A stretch of DNA of 23,439 nucleotides from Thioalkalivibrio sp. (GTDB lineage: Bacteria > Pseudomonadota > Gammaproteobacteria > Ectothiorhodospirales > Ectothiorhodospiraceae). The notes below the pieces were generated by a model, which made no database searches, was not told where the DNA came from, and saw only the letters and a list, made by a program, of their open reading frames with translations. The position numbers were made by a program, and so were the translations under genes. Location of the stretch: contig SLHN01000066.1 of assembly GCA_007136145.1 (NCBI GenBank), forward strand, positions 1 to 23,439, given 5' to 3'. This document shows positions 1 to 7,107 of this stretch, one piece after another (positions within the stretch are counted from its first letter, which is position 1; each line of letters starts with the position of its first letter).

Positions 1-3
1 CAT
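1..3 (-). CDS. Start codon of a gene leaving the left edge (partial)
   Basis: On the minus strand the first three bases read ATG, preceded six bases upstream by a good Shine-Dalgarno GGAGAGG. Only the start codon is inside the window, so the product is unknown. It would follow folE in the same direction after about 250 bp, so it may have its own promoter. Confidence 0.4.
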
Positions 4-254
4 AGTCCCTCTCCAAGGATAAGTGGGGGAACCGATCGCCGCGCGATCCGATCCTCGCGAGCACACCAGTTTCCACAGGTACTCGTAGCACCTGGAGTGG
101 GCCGGGTCAAACGCCGGAGCGGTTCGCTCGCATCCGCGGCGCGGTGCCACAAAGGGCCGCGAAGCGCACCCGTAACCCGCCGCGCCTGACCGGTTGGCCG
201 GCACAGCAAGGACCCGACAGGGTTCCGGGTCATCTGGCGCGGTCGATCCCGGAA

Positions 255-884
255 TCAGCGCCGGATCAGGTCGAGAAACTCCTCTCGGGTGCGCGGGTCC
301 TCGCGGAATGCGCCGAGCATCACCGACGTGGTCATCGACGAATTCTGCTTCTCGATGCCGCGCATGGTCATGCACATATGCCTGGCTTCAACAACGACAC
401 CCACACCCCGTGCCTCGGTAACCTTCATGATCGCTTCAGCGATCTGACGGGTCATGTTCTCCTGAATCTGCAGCCGGGCGGCGAACATGTCGACGATGCG
501 CGCGATCTTGGATAGGCCTATGACCCGGCCATTCGGCAGATAGGCAACATGCGCCTTGCCGATGACGGGCAACACGTGGTGTTCGCACAAGGAGTACAGC
601 TCGATGTCCTTGAGCAAAACCATCTCGTCGTTGTCGGACGCGAACAGCGCATTGTTGACAATCTCTTCGAGATCCTGGTGGTAGCCACGCGTCAGGTATT
701 TGAGGGCCTTGACCGCACGGGTCGGCGTATCCAGGAGGCCCTCGCGCTGGACATCCTCGCCCAAACCGGTGAGGAGTTCACGATAGTGGCCGGCCATGGT
801 GTCCACACTAGCCACAGGAGCGGCGACCTCGCCAGCCTGTTCCTTGTTGATATTGATATTGATCGAGCGGGTTACAGCGGTCAT
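255..884 (-). CDS. folE: GTP cyclohydrolase I, FolE type
   Basis: The 209-residue product is a full-length type I GTP cyclohydrolase, which opens the imidazole ring of GTP to make dihydroneopterin triphosphate, the first step to folates and pterins, in the cytoplasm. The zinc/active-site segment LCEHHVLP lies near residues 101-108, followed by the usual [10 protein letters not shown] region and, later, the RHMCM zinc-cysteine motif. The length is typical and no key residue looks missing. I chose the ATG at 884 because AGGAGG lies five bases upstream; the GTG just before it is too close to that site. It is the third gene of a leftward set after a glutathione peroxidase and a DUF3429 fusion, 44 nt from the latter. 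A folE beside a possible light-regulated operon fits reduced-folate supply to photolyase-type flavoproteins, but that link is inference. Confidence 0.96.
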   Translation of the reverse strand: MTAVTRSINININKEQAGEVAAPVASVDTMAGHYRELLTGLGEDVQREGLLDTPTRAVKALKYLTRGYHQDLEEIVNNALFASDNDEMVLLKDIELYSLCEHHVLPVIGKAHVAYLPNGRVIGLSKIARIVDMFAARLQIQENMTRQIAEAIMKVTEARGVGVVVEARHMCMTMRGIEKQNSSMTTSVMLGAFREDPRTREEFLDLIRR

Positions 885-928
885 CACGACCTCCTCGGTT
901 GGCAGCAGCTAGTCGGCACGGGCCGTCA

Positions 929-1690
929 CTACGCGCTCAGGGTGGCGAAAATGCCAGATAATAGGGATAGTGTTCCGCCCAGGGTCAAATACCCACGCAG
1001 TTTCATGTAGCCCTGTGGCAGACCTGATCGGCACTGGCTACCACGGTCGACCCATAGCACCAGCGGAAACAACAGTAATAATACGGTGAGGCCTGGCACC
1101 GTCGGCAACAGCAGGGCGACCCAGGCCGCTAACGAGGGTATTACCGCCCAGATCGGTGCGGGTTGCCCCAGAACCCGGTGACTGCGATCGTTCAGAAACA
1201 GCCCCCAGTGCACCGCGCCAAGAAAGGAAAGAATGAGCGCCGCGTAAACGCCGAGCGCGTGTAGCGAGACGACCTGCCATTGCGCTGAACCGAACCAGGC
1301 AGCCACGCCGAAAAAGGCGAACGGGAACAGGCCCGCGTACCCGAGGACATGCAGCAGCGGTGCTGGCGCATTCCCGGAAACGGCTGCAGGCTGGCTGGCG
1401 CTGTCTCCACCACCTGCCGCCAGAAAACCGCGCAGCTCGGTCAAACCTCCGATAACGCCGCCGCGACCGATGAACATTGGCAACATGTGAAAGCCTGACA
1501 CCCGCTGAAGGTCGTGGAATCGCGCGCGGTTCGAAGCCGAACCCATGCCCCACTCGATTCGCTGCCAGCGTCCGGGCAACCGTTGTTCGAGCAAAACCTC
1601 GGCCTCACGCAGATCCGTAATGCCCGACGTGATCGCAACCACCTCGTGGTGCTTCAGCGCCGCCGAGACGTCCTCGGGCCAGTCGACCAT
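929..1690 (-). CDS. Cysteine-less glutaredoxin-like domain fused to DUF3429 membrane domain
   Basis: The 253-residue protein has two parts. Residues 1-92 look like a glutaredoxin fold: the stretch LPMFIGRGGVIGGLTEL (about 70-86) matches the cis-proline and GG-D/E-L region of GrxC encoded elsewhere in this window (VPQVFIGDRHVGGFDDL). At the place of the CPFC active site it reads ITDL, so no redox cysteine remains; the only cysteine is near residue 220. Residues 110-253 hold about five hydrophobic helices of the DUF3429 type, a small inner-membrane family of unknown function. The ATG at 1690 shares one base with the stop of the upstream glutathione peroxidase (TGATG), so the two are probably translationally coupled; a TTG at 1693 is an alternative. 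A redox-related or quality-control role is inferred only from the neighbour and fold. Confidence 0.85.
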   Translation of the reverse strand: MVDWPEDVSAALKHHEVVAITSGITDLREAEVLLEQRLPGRWQRIEWGMGSASNRARFHDLQRVSGFHMLPMFIGRGGVIGGLTELRGFLAAGGGDSASQPAAVSGNAPAPLLHVLGYAGLFPFAFFGVAAWFGSAQWQVVSLHALGVYAALILSFLGAVHWGLFLNDRSHRVLGQPAPIWAVIPSLAAWVALLLPTVPGLTVLLLLFPLVLWVDRGSQCRSGLPQGYMKLRGYLTLGGTLSLLSGIFATLSA

Positions 1691-2247
1691 CAAAGGGCAG
1701 CCTCTATCGCCTGCCGGATGCGCGGATCATCCGGTCGCACACGAGTACCAAAGGATGCAAGCACCTCTCCGTCACGCCCAATCAGGTATTTGTGGAAATT
1801 CCAGCTCGGAAACTCACCCGCGGCGTGGCCCAGAAAGTGATAGAGCGTCCCCGGCTGCGCGCCGCGACGCGAGGCATTGACCTTCTCGAACATTGGAAAC
1901 TGGACACCGTAGTTCGAACGGCAGAAATCCGCGATCCGCTCTTCGTCGGCGTATTCCTGATTGAGAAAATCACTGGAGGGAAAGCCGAGGACCCGAAACC
2001 CTCTGTCCTTCAATTCGGCATCCAGTGCTTCCAAGCCTTCAAACTGCCCCACGAAGCCGCATTTGCTGGCGGTGTTCACGACCAGGAGGACCTGTCCCTG
2101 GTAAGCATCACAAAGGCGGACGGGGTCAGACCCGGCCAGAGGTCGCAGCTCGAAATCGAGACTCTGCGGGCAGGAGGCGGCCTGCGCGATACCCACGGGG
2201 ACGACTGCAAGGGCAAGAATGATTGTGAGAGCGCGAACCATGATCAC
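1690..2247 (-). CDS. Exported glutathione peroxidase family protein
   Basis: The 185-residue protein begins with a signal peptide (hydrophobic core about 6-22, likely cut after AQA at 23), so it should act in the periplasm. The mature part is a complete thiol peroxidase of the glutathione peroxidase family. The peroxidatic cysteine is Cys63 in NTASKCGF, and the other tetrad residues are visible as Gln97 (FLNQE) and Trp149-Asn150 (SWNFHK). Cys109 in DFCRSNYG is a possible resolving cysteine. It reduces H2O2 or lipid hydroperoxides; as a Cys enzyme it may prefer thioredoxin-like donors. The GTG at 2247 is chosen because GAGGAGG is six bases upstream; an ATG at 2241 is possible but spaced too far. 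It is the first gene of the leftward operon and is divergent from the FAD oxidoreductase operon. Confidence 0.93.
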   Translation of the reverse strand: MIMVRALTIILALAVVPVGIAQAASCPQSLDFELRPLAGSDPVRLCDAYQGQVLLVVNTASKCGFVGQFEGLEALDAELKDRGFRVLGFPSSDFLNQEYADEERIADFCRSNYGVQFPMFEKVNASRRGAQPGTLYHFLGHAAGEFPSWNFHKYLIGRDGEVLASFGTRVRPDDPRIRQAIEAAL

Positions 2248-2270
2248 TGGCTTCCTCCTCGATCGGGCTA

Positions 2271-2298
2271 TTTACAGGTATTGTACAAGTCATGTATA
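2271..2298. promoter_or_regulatory. Three 11-bp direct repeats, candidate CarH/LitR-type operator
   Basis: Three hexamers, TTTACA (2271-2276), TGTACA (2282-2287) and TGTATA (2293-2298), lie in the same orientation at exactly 11-bp spacing. They fit the T(G/N)TA(C/T)A motif of B12-dependent MerR-family photoreceptor repressors (CarH/LitR). From memory, CarH tetramers bind tandem 11-bp repeats of nTnTACAn that overlap the promoter. The array spans predicted promoters on both strands, as expected for a repressor that controls both operons. No MerR-family gene lies in the window. Confidence 0.7.
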
Positions 2299-2300
2299 AA
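2271..2300 (+). promoter_or_regulatory. Predicted promoter of the FAD oxidoreductase-DUF1365-CFA operon
   Basis: A sigma-70-like pair is visible: -35 TTTACA at 2271-2276, an 18-bp spacer, and -10 TATAAA at 2295-2300. The first and third 11-bp repeats sit on the -35 and -10, so a bound repressor would block polymerase. Confidence 0.55.
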
Positions 2301-2309
2301 TATTGGCAA
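2280..2309 (-). promoter_or_regulatory. Predicted divergent promoter of the gpx-DUF3429-folE operon
   Basis: On the minus strand, -35 TTGCCA (2304-2309) and -10 TACAAT (2280-2285) are separated by 18 bp, with TG just before the -10. The -10 overlaps the central TGTACA repeat, so the same operator could control both directions. Confidence 0.45.
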
Positions 2310-2333
2310 GCACACAGGGCAAGCAGGGAAATC

Positions 2334-3665
2334 ATGGAAAACCAACAGCAGATCGCCGTCATCGGCGGGGGGATTGCAGGCCTGTCCGTGGCGTGGATGC
2401 TGCAACAACGCCATCAGGTGAGACTGTTCGAGGCCGAAACGGTTCTTGGAGGGCACGCGCACACGGTGGAAATCGCCGACCCACAGGGTTTGGTCCAGAT
2501 AGATACCGGGTTTGTCGTCTACAACGAGCGTAACTATCCTCTCCTGACACGTCTGTTCGCGGAACTACTGGTGCCCACGCAGCCCACGGACATGTCATTC
2601 TCGTATTCGCTACAGCCAGGCGGCATCGAATACGCTGGCACCGACCTGAACACACTTTTCGCGCAACGACGCAATCTCCTGCGGCCGCGATTCCTGAGAA
2701 TGGTCAGCGATATTCTGCGCTTCAACCGACTGGGCAAGCGCCTCCTCGCGGAGCAACGGGTCGGCGCGGCGACCCTGGGCGAGTTCCTTGCCGAACACCG
2801 CTTTGGCAGCGGTTTCGCCGAGGACTACCTGCTGCCCATGGCCGCGGCCATCTGGTCCTGCCCGGCAGCAACGATGCGTGGCTTTCCCGTGCGCGGCTTT
2901 CTCGAATTCTTCCGCAACCACGGCCTGCTGGATATCGAGGGACGCCCGCAATGGCGCACCGTGGTCGGTGGCAGCCGCGCATACGTTGAGCGCCTGGCGC
3001 AGCGCCTCCAACCGAACACGGTGCGTCATTCACGGGTAAATGAAGTCCAGCGGACCGGAGGCCGCTGGCGCGTGACCACGGCGGACGGCACGGACCTCTT
3101 CGACTCGGTCGTTTTCGCCTGCCACGCCGACGATGCCCTGGCGATGCTGACCACACCAACGCCGGAGCAGGCCGCCCTTCTGGGCGCCTGCCGTTTCCAG
3201 GCCAACCGTGCGCTGCTGCATACGGACACCCGACTGATGCCGGAGTCCCGACGCGTCTGGGCATCGTGGAACTACCTGACCCAACAGCAGGGTGTGGATG
3301 AACAGTGCGTTTCGGTGTCCTACTACATGAACAACCTGCACCGGCTCGAGCGGCGCAGGGACTACTTCATCAGCCTGAATCCCTGGCGCGAACCCCGTCC
3401 CGCCACGGTGCTGGGCGAATACCACTGGCGGCATCCGGTGCTGGACACGGCGGCGGTGCAGGCACAGACGCGCCTTGGCGACATCCAGGGGCTTAACGGG
3501 GTGTATATCGCCGGGGCATGGACCGGATTCGGTTTTCACGAGGATGGCATCCGTTCAGCCGTTGATGTTGCGCGGACGCTCGGTGTCTCGATTCCCTGGG
3601 AAGAGGTGGAGCCCGGTTCCGGCGCCCTACCCGGCGCAACGATCGAGATTCCCCGGGCCGCCTGA
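2334..3665 (+). CDS. FAD-dependent oxidoreductase (amine-oxidase/desaturase-like) of a lipid-modification operon
   Basis: The 443-residue flavoprotein begins with a classic dinucleotide-binding fold: IAVIGGGIAGLSVAW at about 7-21, then the acidic strand end LFEAE and GGHAHTV. Near the C-terminus, NGVYIAGAWTGFGFHEDGI is the second FAD-contact motif of this family, whose members sit beside DUF1365 and CFA-type methyltransferase genes in many proteobacteria. Substrate is unknown; such enzymes are thought to oxidise or desaturate acyl chains for the adjoining methyltransferase. I chose the ATG at 2334 (AGGGA upstream); the ATG at 2292 would put the start inside the operator and promoter. The stop overlaps the next gene's start (TGATG). 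It is first in the operon and probably controlled by the 11-bp-repeat operator. Confidence 0.92.
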   Translation: MENQQQIAVIGGGIAGLSVAWMLQQRHQVRLFEAETVLGGHAHTVEIADPQGLVQIDTGFVVYNERNYPLLTRLFAELLVPTQPTDMSFSYSLQPGGIEYAGTDLNTLFAQRRNLLRPRFLRMVSDILRFNRLGKRLLAEQRVGAATLGEFLAEHRFGSGFAEDYLLPMAAAIWSCPAATMRGFPVRGFLEFFRNHGLLDIEGRPQWRTVVGGSRAYVERLAQRLQPNTVRHSRVNEVQRTGGRWRVTTADGTDLFDSVVFACHADDALAMLTTPTPEQAALLGACRFQANRALLHTDTRLMPESRRVWASWNYLTQQQGVDEQCVSVSYYMNNLHRLERRRDYFISLNPWREPRPATVLGEYHWRHPVLDTAAVQAQTRLGDIQGLNGVYIAGAWTGFGFHEDGIRSAVDVARTLGVSIPWEEVEPGSGALPGATIEIPRAA

Positions 3666-4426
3666 TGGCTGCAGCGCGGATTTACTCCAGCCAGGTGATG
3701 CACCAGCGCCTGTTCCCGGTCCGATACCGTTTCAGGTACCGGATCGTCAGTGTCCTGTTCGATATCGAACAGCTCGGCGTGCTGGACCGAAACCATCGAT
3801 GGTTCTCGCTGAATCGGTTCAACCTGTTCAGCCTGCACACCCAGGATCATGGCCGCCGGGACGGCAGCCCCTGGCGGCCGTGGATCGAGGCTCGCCTGGC
3901 GGAACACGGGATATACCTGGACGGAGGCCGAATACGACTGCTGGCGATTCCGCGTGTCCTGGGTTACGCCTTCAACCCGCTCAGCGTCTGGTACTGCGAA
4001 CACCGCGACGGCAGCCCAAGGGCCGTGCTGCTCGAAGTGCGCAACACCTTTGGCGAACACCATCACTACCTGTTGCACGCAGCCGGCATGCCGATCGACT
4101 GGCCGCTCCGAGCGACGAAGCCGAAGCAGTTCCATGTGTCTCCGTTCATCGACATGGCGCCGTTCTATGACTTCCGGCTGGGCGCACCGGGCACGAGCCT
4201 GAGCATCACCATCCAGGAATACCAGGGCAACGAATTGATGCTGGTGGCGACCCAATCCGGGCAAGCGCGGGATTTCAGTGACCGCAACCTGCTACGCACC
4301 TTCGCCGCGATGCCCTGGATAGCCGCGAAAGTCATGGTCCTGATTCACTGGCAGGCATTGAAAATTTGGCTTCGGGGTGGGCGTTACCACCCGAAGCCCA
4401 AACCACCGACACAGGAGATCAGCTGA
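3665..4426 (+). CDS. DUF1365 family protein
   Basis: The 253-residue protein matches DUF1365, a family without a firmly established activity that is almost always found between an FAD oxidoreductase and a cyclopropane-fatty-acid-synthase-like methyltransferase. Recognisable marks are the opening IYSSQVMHQRLFPVRYRF, the LDRNHRWFSLNRFNL region and the central GYAFNPLSVWYC with the following EVRNTFGE. There is no signal peptide; a hydrophobic patch near residues 214-227 could help membrane association. Start and stop both overlap neighbouring genes by one base (TGATG at 3663 and again at 4424), so the three proteins are probably made in fixed proportion. A role in lipid modification is inferred from this conserved linkage, not from catalytic residues. 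Confidence 0.92.
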   Translation: MAAARIYSSQVMHQRLFPVRYRFRYRIVSVLFDIEQLGVLDRNHRWFSLNRFNLFSLHTQDHGRRDGSPWRPWIEARLAEHGIYLDGGRIRLLAIPRVLGYAFNPLSVWYCEHRDGSPRAVLLEVRNTFGEHHHYLLHAAGMPIDWPLRATKPKQFHVSPFIDMAPFYDFRLGAPGTSLSITIQEYQGNELMLVATQSGQARDFSDRNLLRTFAAMPWIAAKVMVLIHWQALKIWLRGGRYHPKPKPPTQEIS

Positions 4427-5658
4427 TGTCAGCCGAACCCGGTTCCTTCGCAGCCATCGAGATCGCGGCGGGCCAGCACGGCCCCTCCCTGGCACTACGC
4501 TGGCTCGCGCGTGCTCTCCGGTCGATGGAGCGCGGCAAACTCACCCTGATCGACGCTGCCGGCAACCGCGTCGTTCTGCGCGGTGTCGGGACAGGCGCCG
4601 AGGCTATCTGGCACTTCCGGAGGCCCTGGCGCGCGCTGCTCCGTCTTTTACACCGTGGGGAGATCGGATTCGCCGAAGGCTACATTGCCGGCGACTGGAA
4701 CAGCCCGGACCTGCAGGCACTGATGCAGTTCACCGCGGACAACGAGGCACCGCTTGAGCGGCTTGCGGAAAGACCCGCCTGGCAACGGCGGCTGGATCGG
4801 TTCCGACACCGCCTGCACCGTAACAGCCGACGCGGGAGCAAAGCCAACATCCGCTTCCACTACGACCTCGGCAACGAGTTCTACCGGCAGTGGCTGGACT
4901 CGACCATGTCCTACTCGTCGGCCCTGTTCAGCAAGGGAGACGAGGCACTGGAAACCGCGCAGCAGCGCAAATACCTGCGCCTGCTCGAACGGCTGCATGC
5001 CGAACCCGGCGCGCATATCCTCGAGATCGGCTGCGGCTGGGGCGGATTCGCCGAGGCTGCTGCCCGTCAAGGCTACCGGGTCACGGGGATCACCTTGTCG
5101 CAGGAACAACTGGACTATGCGAGGGAACGAGTCGCCCGAGCTGGGCTGTCCGACCGGGTGGAATTGCGATTGCAGGATTACCGCGATCTTCGTGGGCAGT
5201 ACGACCACATCGTCTCGATCGAGATGTTCGAGGCAGTGGGCGAGGAGTGGTGGCCCACATATTTCGACAAGTTGCGTGAATGCCTGCGCCCTGGAGGCCG
5301 CGCCGCCCTTCAGGTGATCACCATTGATGAGACGGTGTTCCCGCGTTACCGGGATAGCGCGGATTTCATCCAGCTCTATGTCTTCCCCGGGGGAATGCTG
5401 CCCCCTGTGCCTCGTTTCAATGCGATCGCGGACGCCGCGGGACTGAACCGACTGGAGCAGGACTACTTCGGCATGGACTATGCCCTCACCCTGCGGCGAT
5501 GGTTCGAGGAGGTCCGACGTTCCTCGGACATCATCCAGGCCCTCGGCTACGGAGAATCCTTCCTGCGCATGTGGCGCTATTACCTGGCATATTGCGAAGT
5601 CGGCTTCCGGACCCGCCGGGTCGACCTGATGCAGGCGATCCTTGAGCGCCCAGCCTGA
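4426..5658 (+). CDS. Cyclopropane-fatty-acyl-phospholipid synthase-like SAM methyltransferase
   Basis: The 410-residue protein belongs to the CFA synthase family, which transfers methylene or methyl from S-adenosylmethionine to double bonds of phospholipid acyl chains. The N-terminal about 130 residues form the usual lead domain; NIRFHYDLGNEFY (141-153) opens the catalytic domain; LEIGCGWGGFAEAAA (199-213) is the SAM loop; SIEMFEAVGEEWW (264-276) carries Glu269, equivalent to the bicarbonate-binding Glu of E. coli Cfa. In my alignment from memory, E. coli Cys139 and His266 become Ser165 and Gln296, while Tyr352 seems to match Tyr317. The product may therefore not be a plain cyclopropane. The ATG at 4426 has AGGAG upstream and overlaps the DUF1365 stop. 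No terminator is visible after it; repeats follow. Confidence 0.92.
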   Translation: MSAEPGSFAAIEIAAGQHGPSLALRWLARALRSMERGKLTLIDAAGNRVVLRGVGTGAEAIWHFRRPWRALLRLLHRGEIGFAEGYIAGDWNSPDLQALMQFTADNEAPLERLAERPAWQRRLDRFRHRLHRNSRRGSKANIRFHYDLGNEFYRQWLDSTMSYSSALFSKGDEALETAQQRKYLRLLERLHAEPGAHILEIGCGWGGFAEAAARQGYRVTGITLSQEQLDYARERVARAGLSDRVELRLQDYRDLRGQYDHIVSIEMFEAVGEEWWPTYFDKLRECLRPGGRAALQVITIDETVFPRYRDSADFIQLYVFPGGMLPPVPRFNAIADAAGLNRLEQDYFGMDYALTLRRWFEEVRRSSDIIQALGYGESFLRMWRYYLAYCEVGFRTRRVDLMQAILERPA

Positions 5659-5724
5659 GTTGGGATCAATCACGCGCATGTACTTGTCCCCGTAGCCGAC
5701 ACCGGGGCCAGGCGCCCGGAAGGC

Positions 5725-5844
5725 GTAGGGTGTCAATGAGCGCGGCGAATTGCGCCGCTCGAGGCCCGGGGGCCGAGGCCAGCGTGGTATCGGTGCGGTT
5801 CAGCTTCGCCTCACGGCACCCTACGCGGATTCTTTCACGCTAAC
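5725..5844 (+). repeat. Dispersed palindromic repeat, copy A
   Basis: The core starts GTAGGGTG (5725) and ends CACCCTAC (5824), with an inner near-palindrome around CGGCGAATTGCGCCG and a second GGTGC...GCACC hairpin. It is followed by a CTTTCACGCTAAC tail. Similar copies are at 5847-6005, 13734-13893 and, inverted, 18698-18811. There is no reading frame of note, so it looks like a REP/MITE-type non-autonomous element. Confidence 0.85.
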
Positions 5845-5846
5845 TC

Positions 5847-6005
5847 TCATGGCACCGGCAGCCACCCCGAACCATGAAAGGTCCAAGCGTAGGGTGTCAA
5901 TGAGCGCGGCGAATTGCGCCGCTCGAGGCCCGGAGGCCGGCCGGCGCGATATCGGTGCGGTACGGGTACGCCTCACGGCACCCTACTGGGGACTTTCACG
6001 TTAAC
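5847..6005 (+). repeat. Dispersed palindromic repeat, copy B
   Basis: This copy lies two bases after copy A in the same orientation. It has an extra about 42-bp leader (TCATGGCACCGG... ACCATGAAAGGTCCAAGC) shared with copy C but missing from copy A. The core runs from GTAGGGTG at 5889 to CACCCTAC at 5986, then a CTTTCACGTTAAC tail. Confidence 0.85.
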
Positions 6006-6147
6006 CGGGCGGGAGACCTGCAGTTTTCACCGGCAGGCGCTACACTCGGGGGAAAACACCTGCGGAGAGGCACACCAGCGACCCGACGAGCCCCAACACA
6101 GTGTGGCAGCAGCGTATCCTGCTGCCCCCCGCCAAGGAAAGACAGGA

Positions 6148-6597
6148 ATGAGCCGAATCCGGATACGCGAGGCCAGCTGGCCCGCCGACAGAAGTGCCCT
6201 CGAGTCCGTGCGCTGCGAGGTATTCATCAAGGAACAGAATGTCCCCCGCAACCTCGAATTCGACGGACTGGATGCCAGTGCTCTCCACTGGCTTGCCCTG
6301 ACGGAAAACGACGAACCGGTGGGGACACTACGTCTCCTGCCAAGTGGGCAAATAGGCCGAATGGCGGTGGTTCGTCCCTATCGCGGCCAAGGCATCGGCT
6401 CGCGGCTGCTGCACCACGCGCTGGCAGCCGCCGAAGCCCATGGCTGGAATGAGGTCTGGCTGAATGCCCAGTACGCGAGGCGCGGTTTCTATGCTCCGCA
6501 TGGGTTCATCGTCATCAGCGACATCTTCGAGGACGCCGGCATCCCGCATCAGCGCATGTTACGGCGCTTGAAGAAAGGCATAGCGATGGCCGGCTGA
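6148..6597 (+). CDS. GNAT family N-acetyltransferase
   Basis: The 149-residue protein is a compact GNAT acetyltransferase using acetyl-CoA on an unknown amine. The acetyl-CoA loop is clear: IGRMAVVRPYRGQGIGSRLL (about 68-87), with the R-G-Q-G-I-G signature. The N-terminal part (SVRCEVFIKEQNVP, then LEFDGLDASALHWLA) resembles the ElaA/YjdJ-like subgroup. The ATG at 6148 has AGGAA and ACAGGA close upstream. Its stop codon is directly followed by the GTG of a DUF7931 gene, so the two are probably translated together. Upstream TACACT near 6041 could be a -10, but I see no matching -35. Confidence 0.93.
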   Translation: MSRIRIREASWPADRSALESVRCEVFIKEQNVPRNLEFDGLDASALHWLALTENDEPVGTLRLLPSGQIGRMAVVRPYRGQGIGSRLLHHALAAAEAHGWNEVWLNAQYARRGFYAPHGFIVISDIFEDAGIPHQRMLRRLKKGIAMAG

Positions 6598-7107
6598 GTG
6601 GAGACCCGGTGGATGGAGGACGCAACCGGTGACCGCTCGATCACGGACGAGCTCCAGCACGCTGGCAGTGAAATCAATGAACTACTGCAATCCGCGCGCC
6701 GAAGAATTTGGCTTCATACACGCTGCGGACTGCTCTCGGCCCTTCCGCCCCTGGATCTGGCGGAGGCAATGGTACGAGTCGCCCGGCGGACCCGGTACTC
6801 CGATGTTCGGCTGCTGATCGATGACGACATCGAACTGAAGAAAAGCCAGCCGAGACTCGTGCACACGGTAACCCGCCTCACAACCAGCATTGCCGTGCGC
6901 TGCCTGGCTCCGGAACAAGACACGCCAACAAAACTGCTGCTGATTATCGACCGCGGCGCATGGCTGTATGCAATCCAGCACAAGGCGCGGCTCACCCTCA
7001 GAGTCGAGCGGCATGACCCATCGGGCACCCACACGGCAGCGGAACGATTCGCGACAGACTGGGCGGTCGCTTCCGAATCGCTCGAACTGCGCAAGCTGAT
7101 GCTGTGA
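6598..7107 (+). CDS. DUF7931-like protein coupled to the GNAT gene
   Basis: The 169-residue soluble protein resembles DUF7931, a phospholipase-D-like fold without an assigned reaction. Recognisable parts are the opening SARRRIWLHT (about 33-42), AEAMVRVARRTRYSDVRLLI (about 55-74) and LVHTVTRLTTSIAVRCL, followed by strand-rich LLLIIDRGAWLYAIQH. No HKD motif of active PLD enzymes is present. The GTG at 6598 directly abuts the GNAT stop; an ATG at 6613 is an equally possible start. I recall such domains occurring with or fused to GNAT acetyltransferases in gammaproteobacteria, which agrees with this pairing. The function is unknown. No terminator is obvious after it. Confidence 0.8.
   Translation: METRWMEDATGDRSITDELQHAGSEINELLQSARRRIWLHTRCGLLSALPPLDLAEAMVRVARRTRYSDVRLLIDDDIELKKSQPRLVHTVTRLTTSIAVRCLAPEQDTPTKLLLIIDRGAWLYAIQHKARLTLRVERHDPSGTHTAAERFATDWAVASESLELRKLML

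Larger units (their letters stand above)
5659..6147. other. 489-bp gene-free stretch with two tandem repeat units
   Basis: There is no convincing gene here. Most of it is the two dispersed-repeat copies listed separately (5725-5844 and 5847-6005). The remaining about 140 bp lead into the acetyltransferase gene and include TACACT near 6041, a plausible -10 with no good -35. Short ORFs inside the repeats contain no recognisable protein signal. Confidence 0.7.

Noticed and set aside
211..231. Hairpin GACCCG...CGGGTC after folE as a terminator
   Set aside because: The stem is only six pairs and no T tract follows on the minus strand.
2271..2298. A short CRISPR-like array from the 11-bp repeats
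   Set aside because: The units are 6-bp motifs in 11-bp spacing within a promoter, far too small for repeats and spacers.
5658..5736. Minus-strand peptide containing PGVGYGDKYMRVIDPNSG just after the CFA-like gene
   Set aside because: It looks protein-like but is very short, joins a shadow frame of the CFA-like gene, and matches nothing I know. It could be a gene remnant, but I cannot support it.
5750..6004. 84-codon ORF over repeat copies A and B
   Set aside because: It is made of repeat sequence; copies C and D do not preserve a similar frame.
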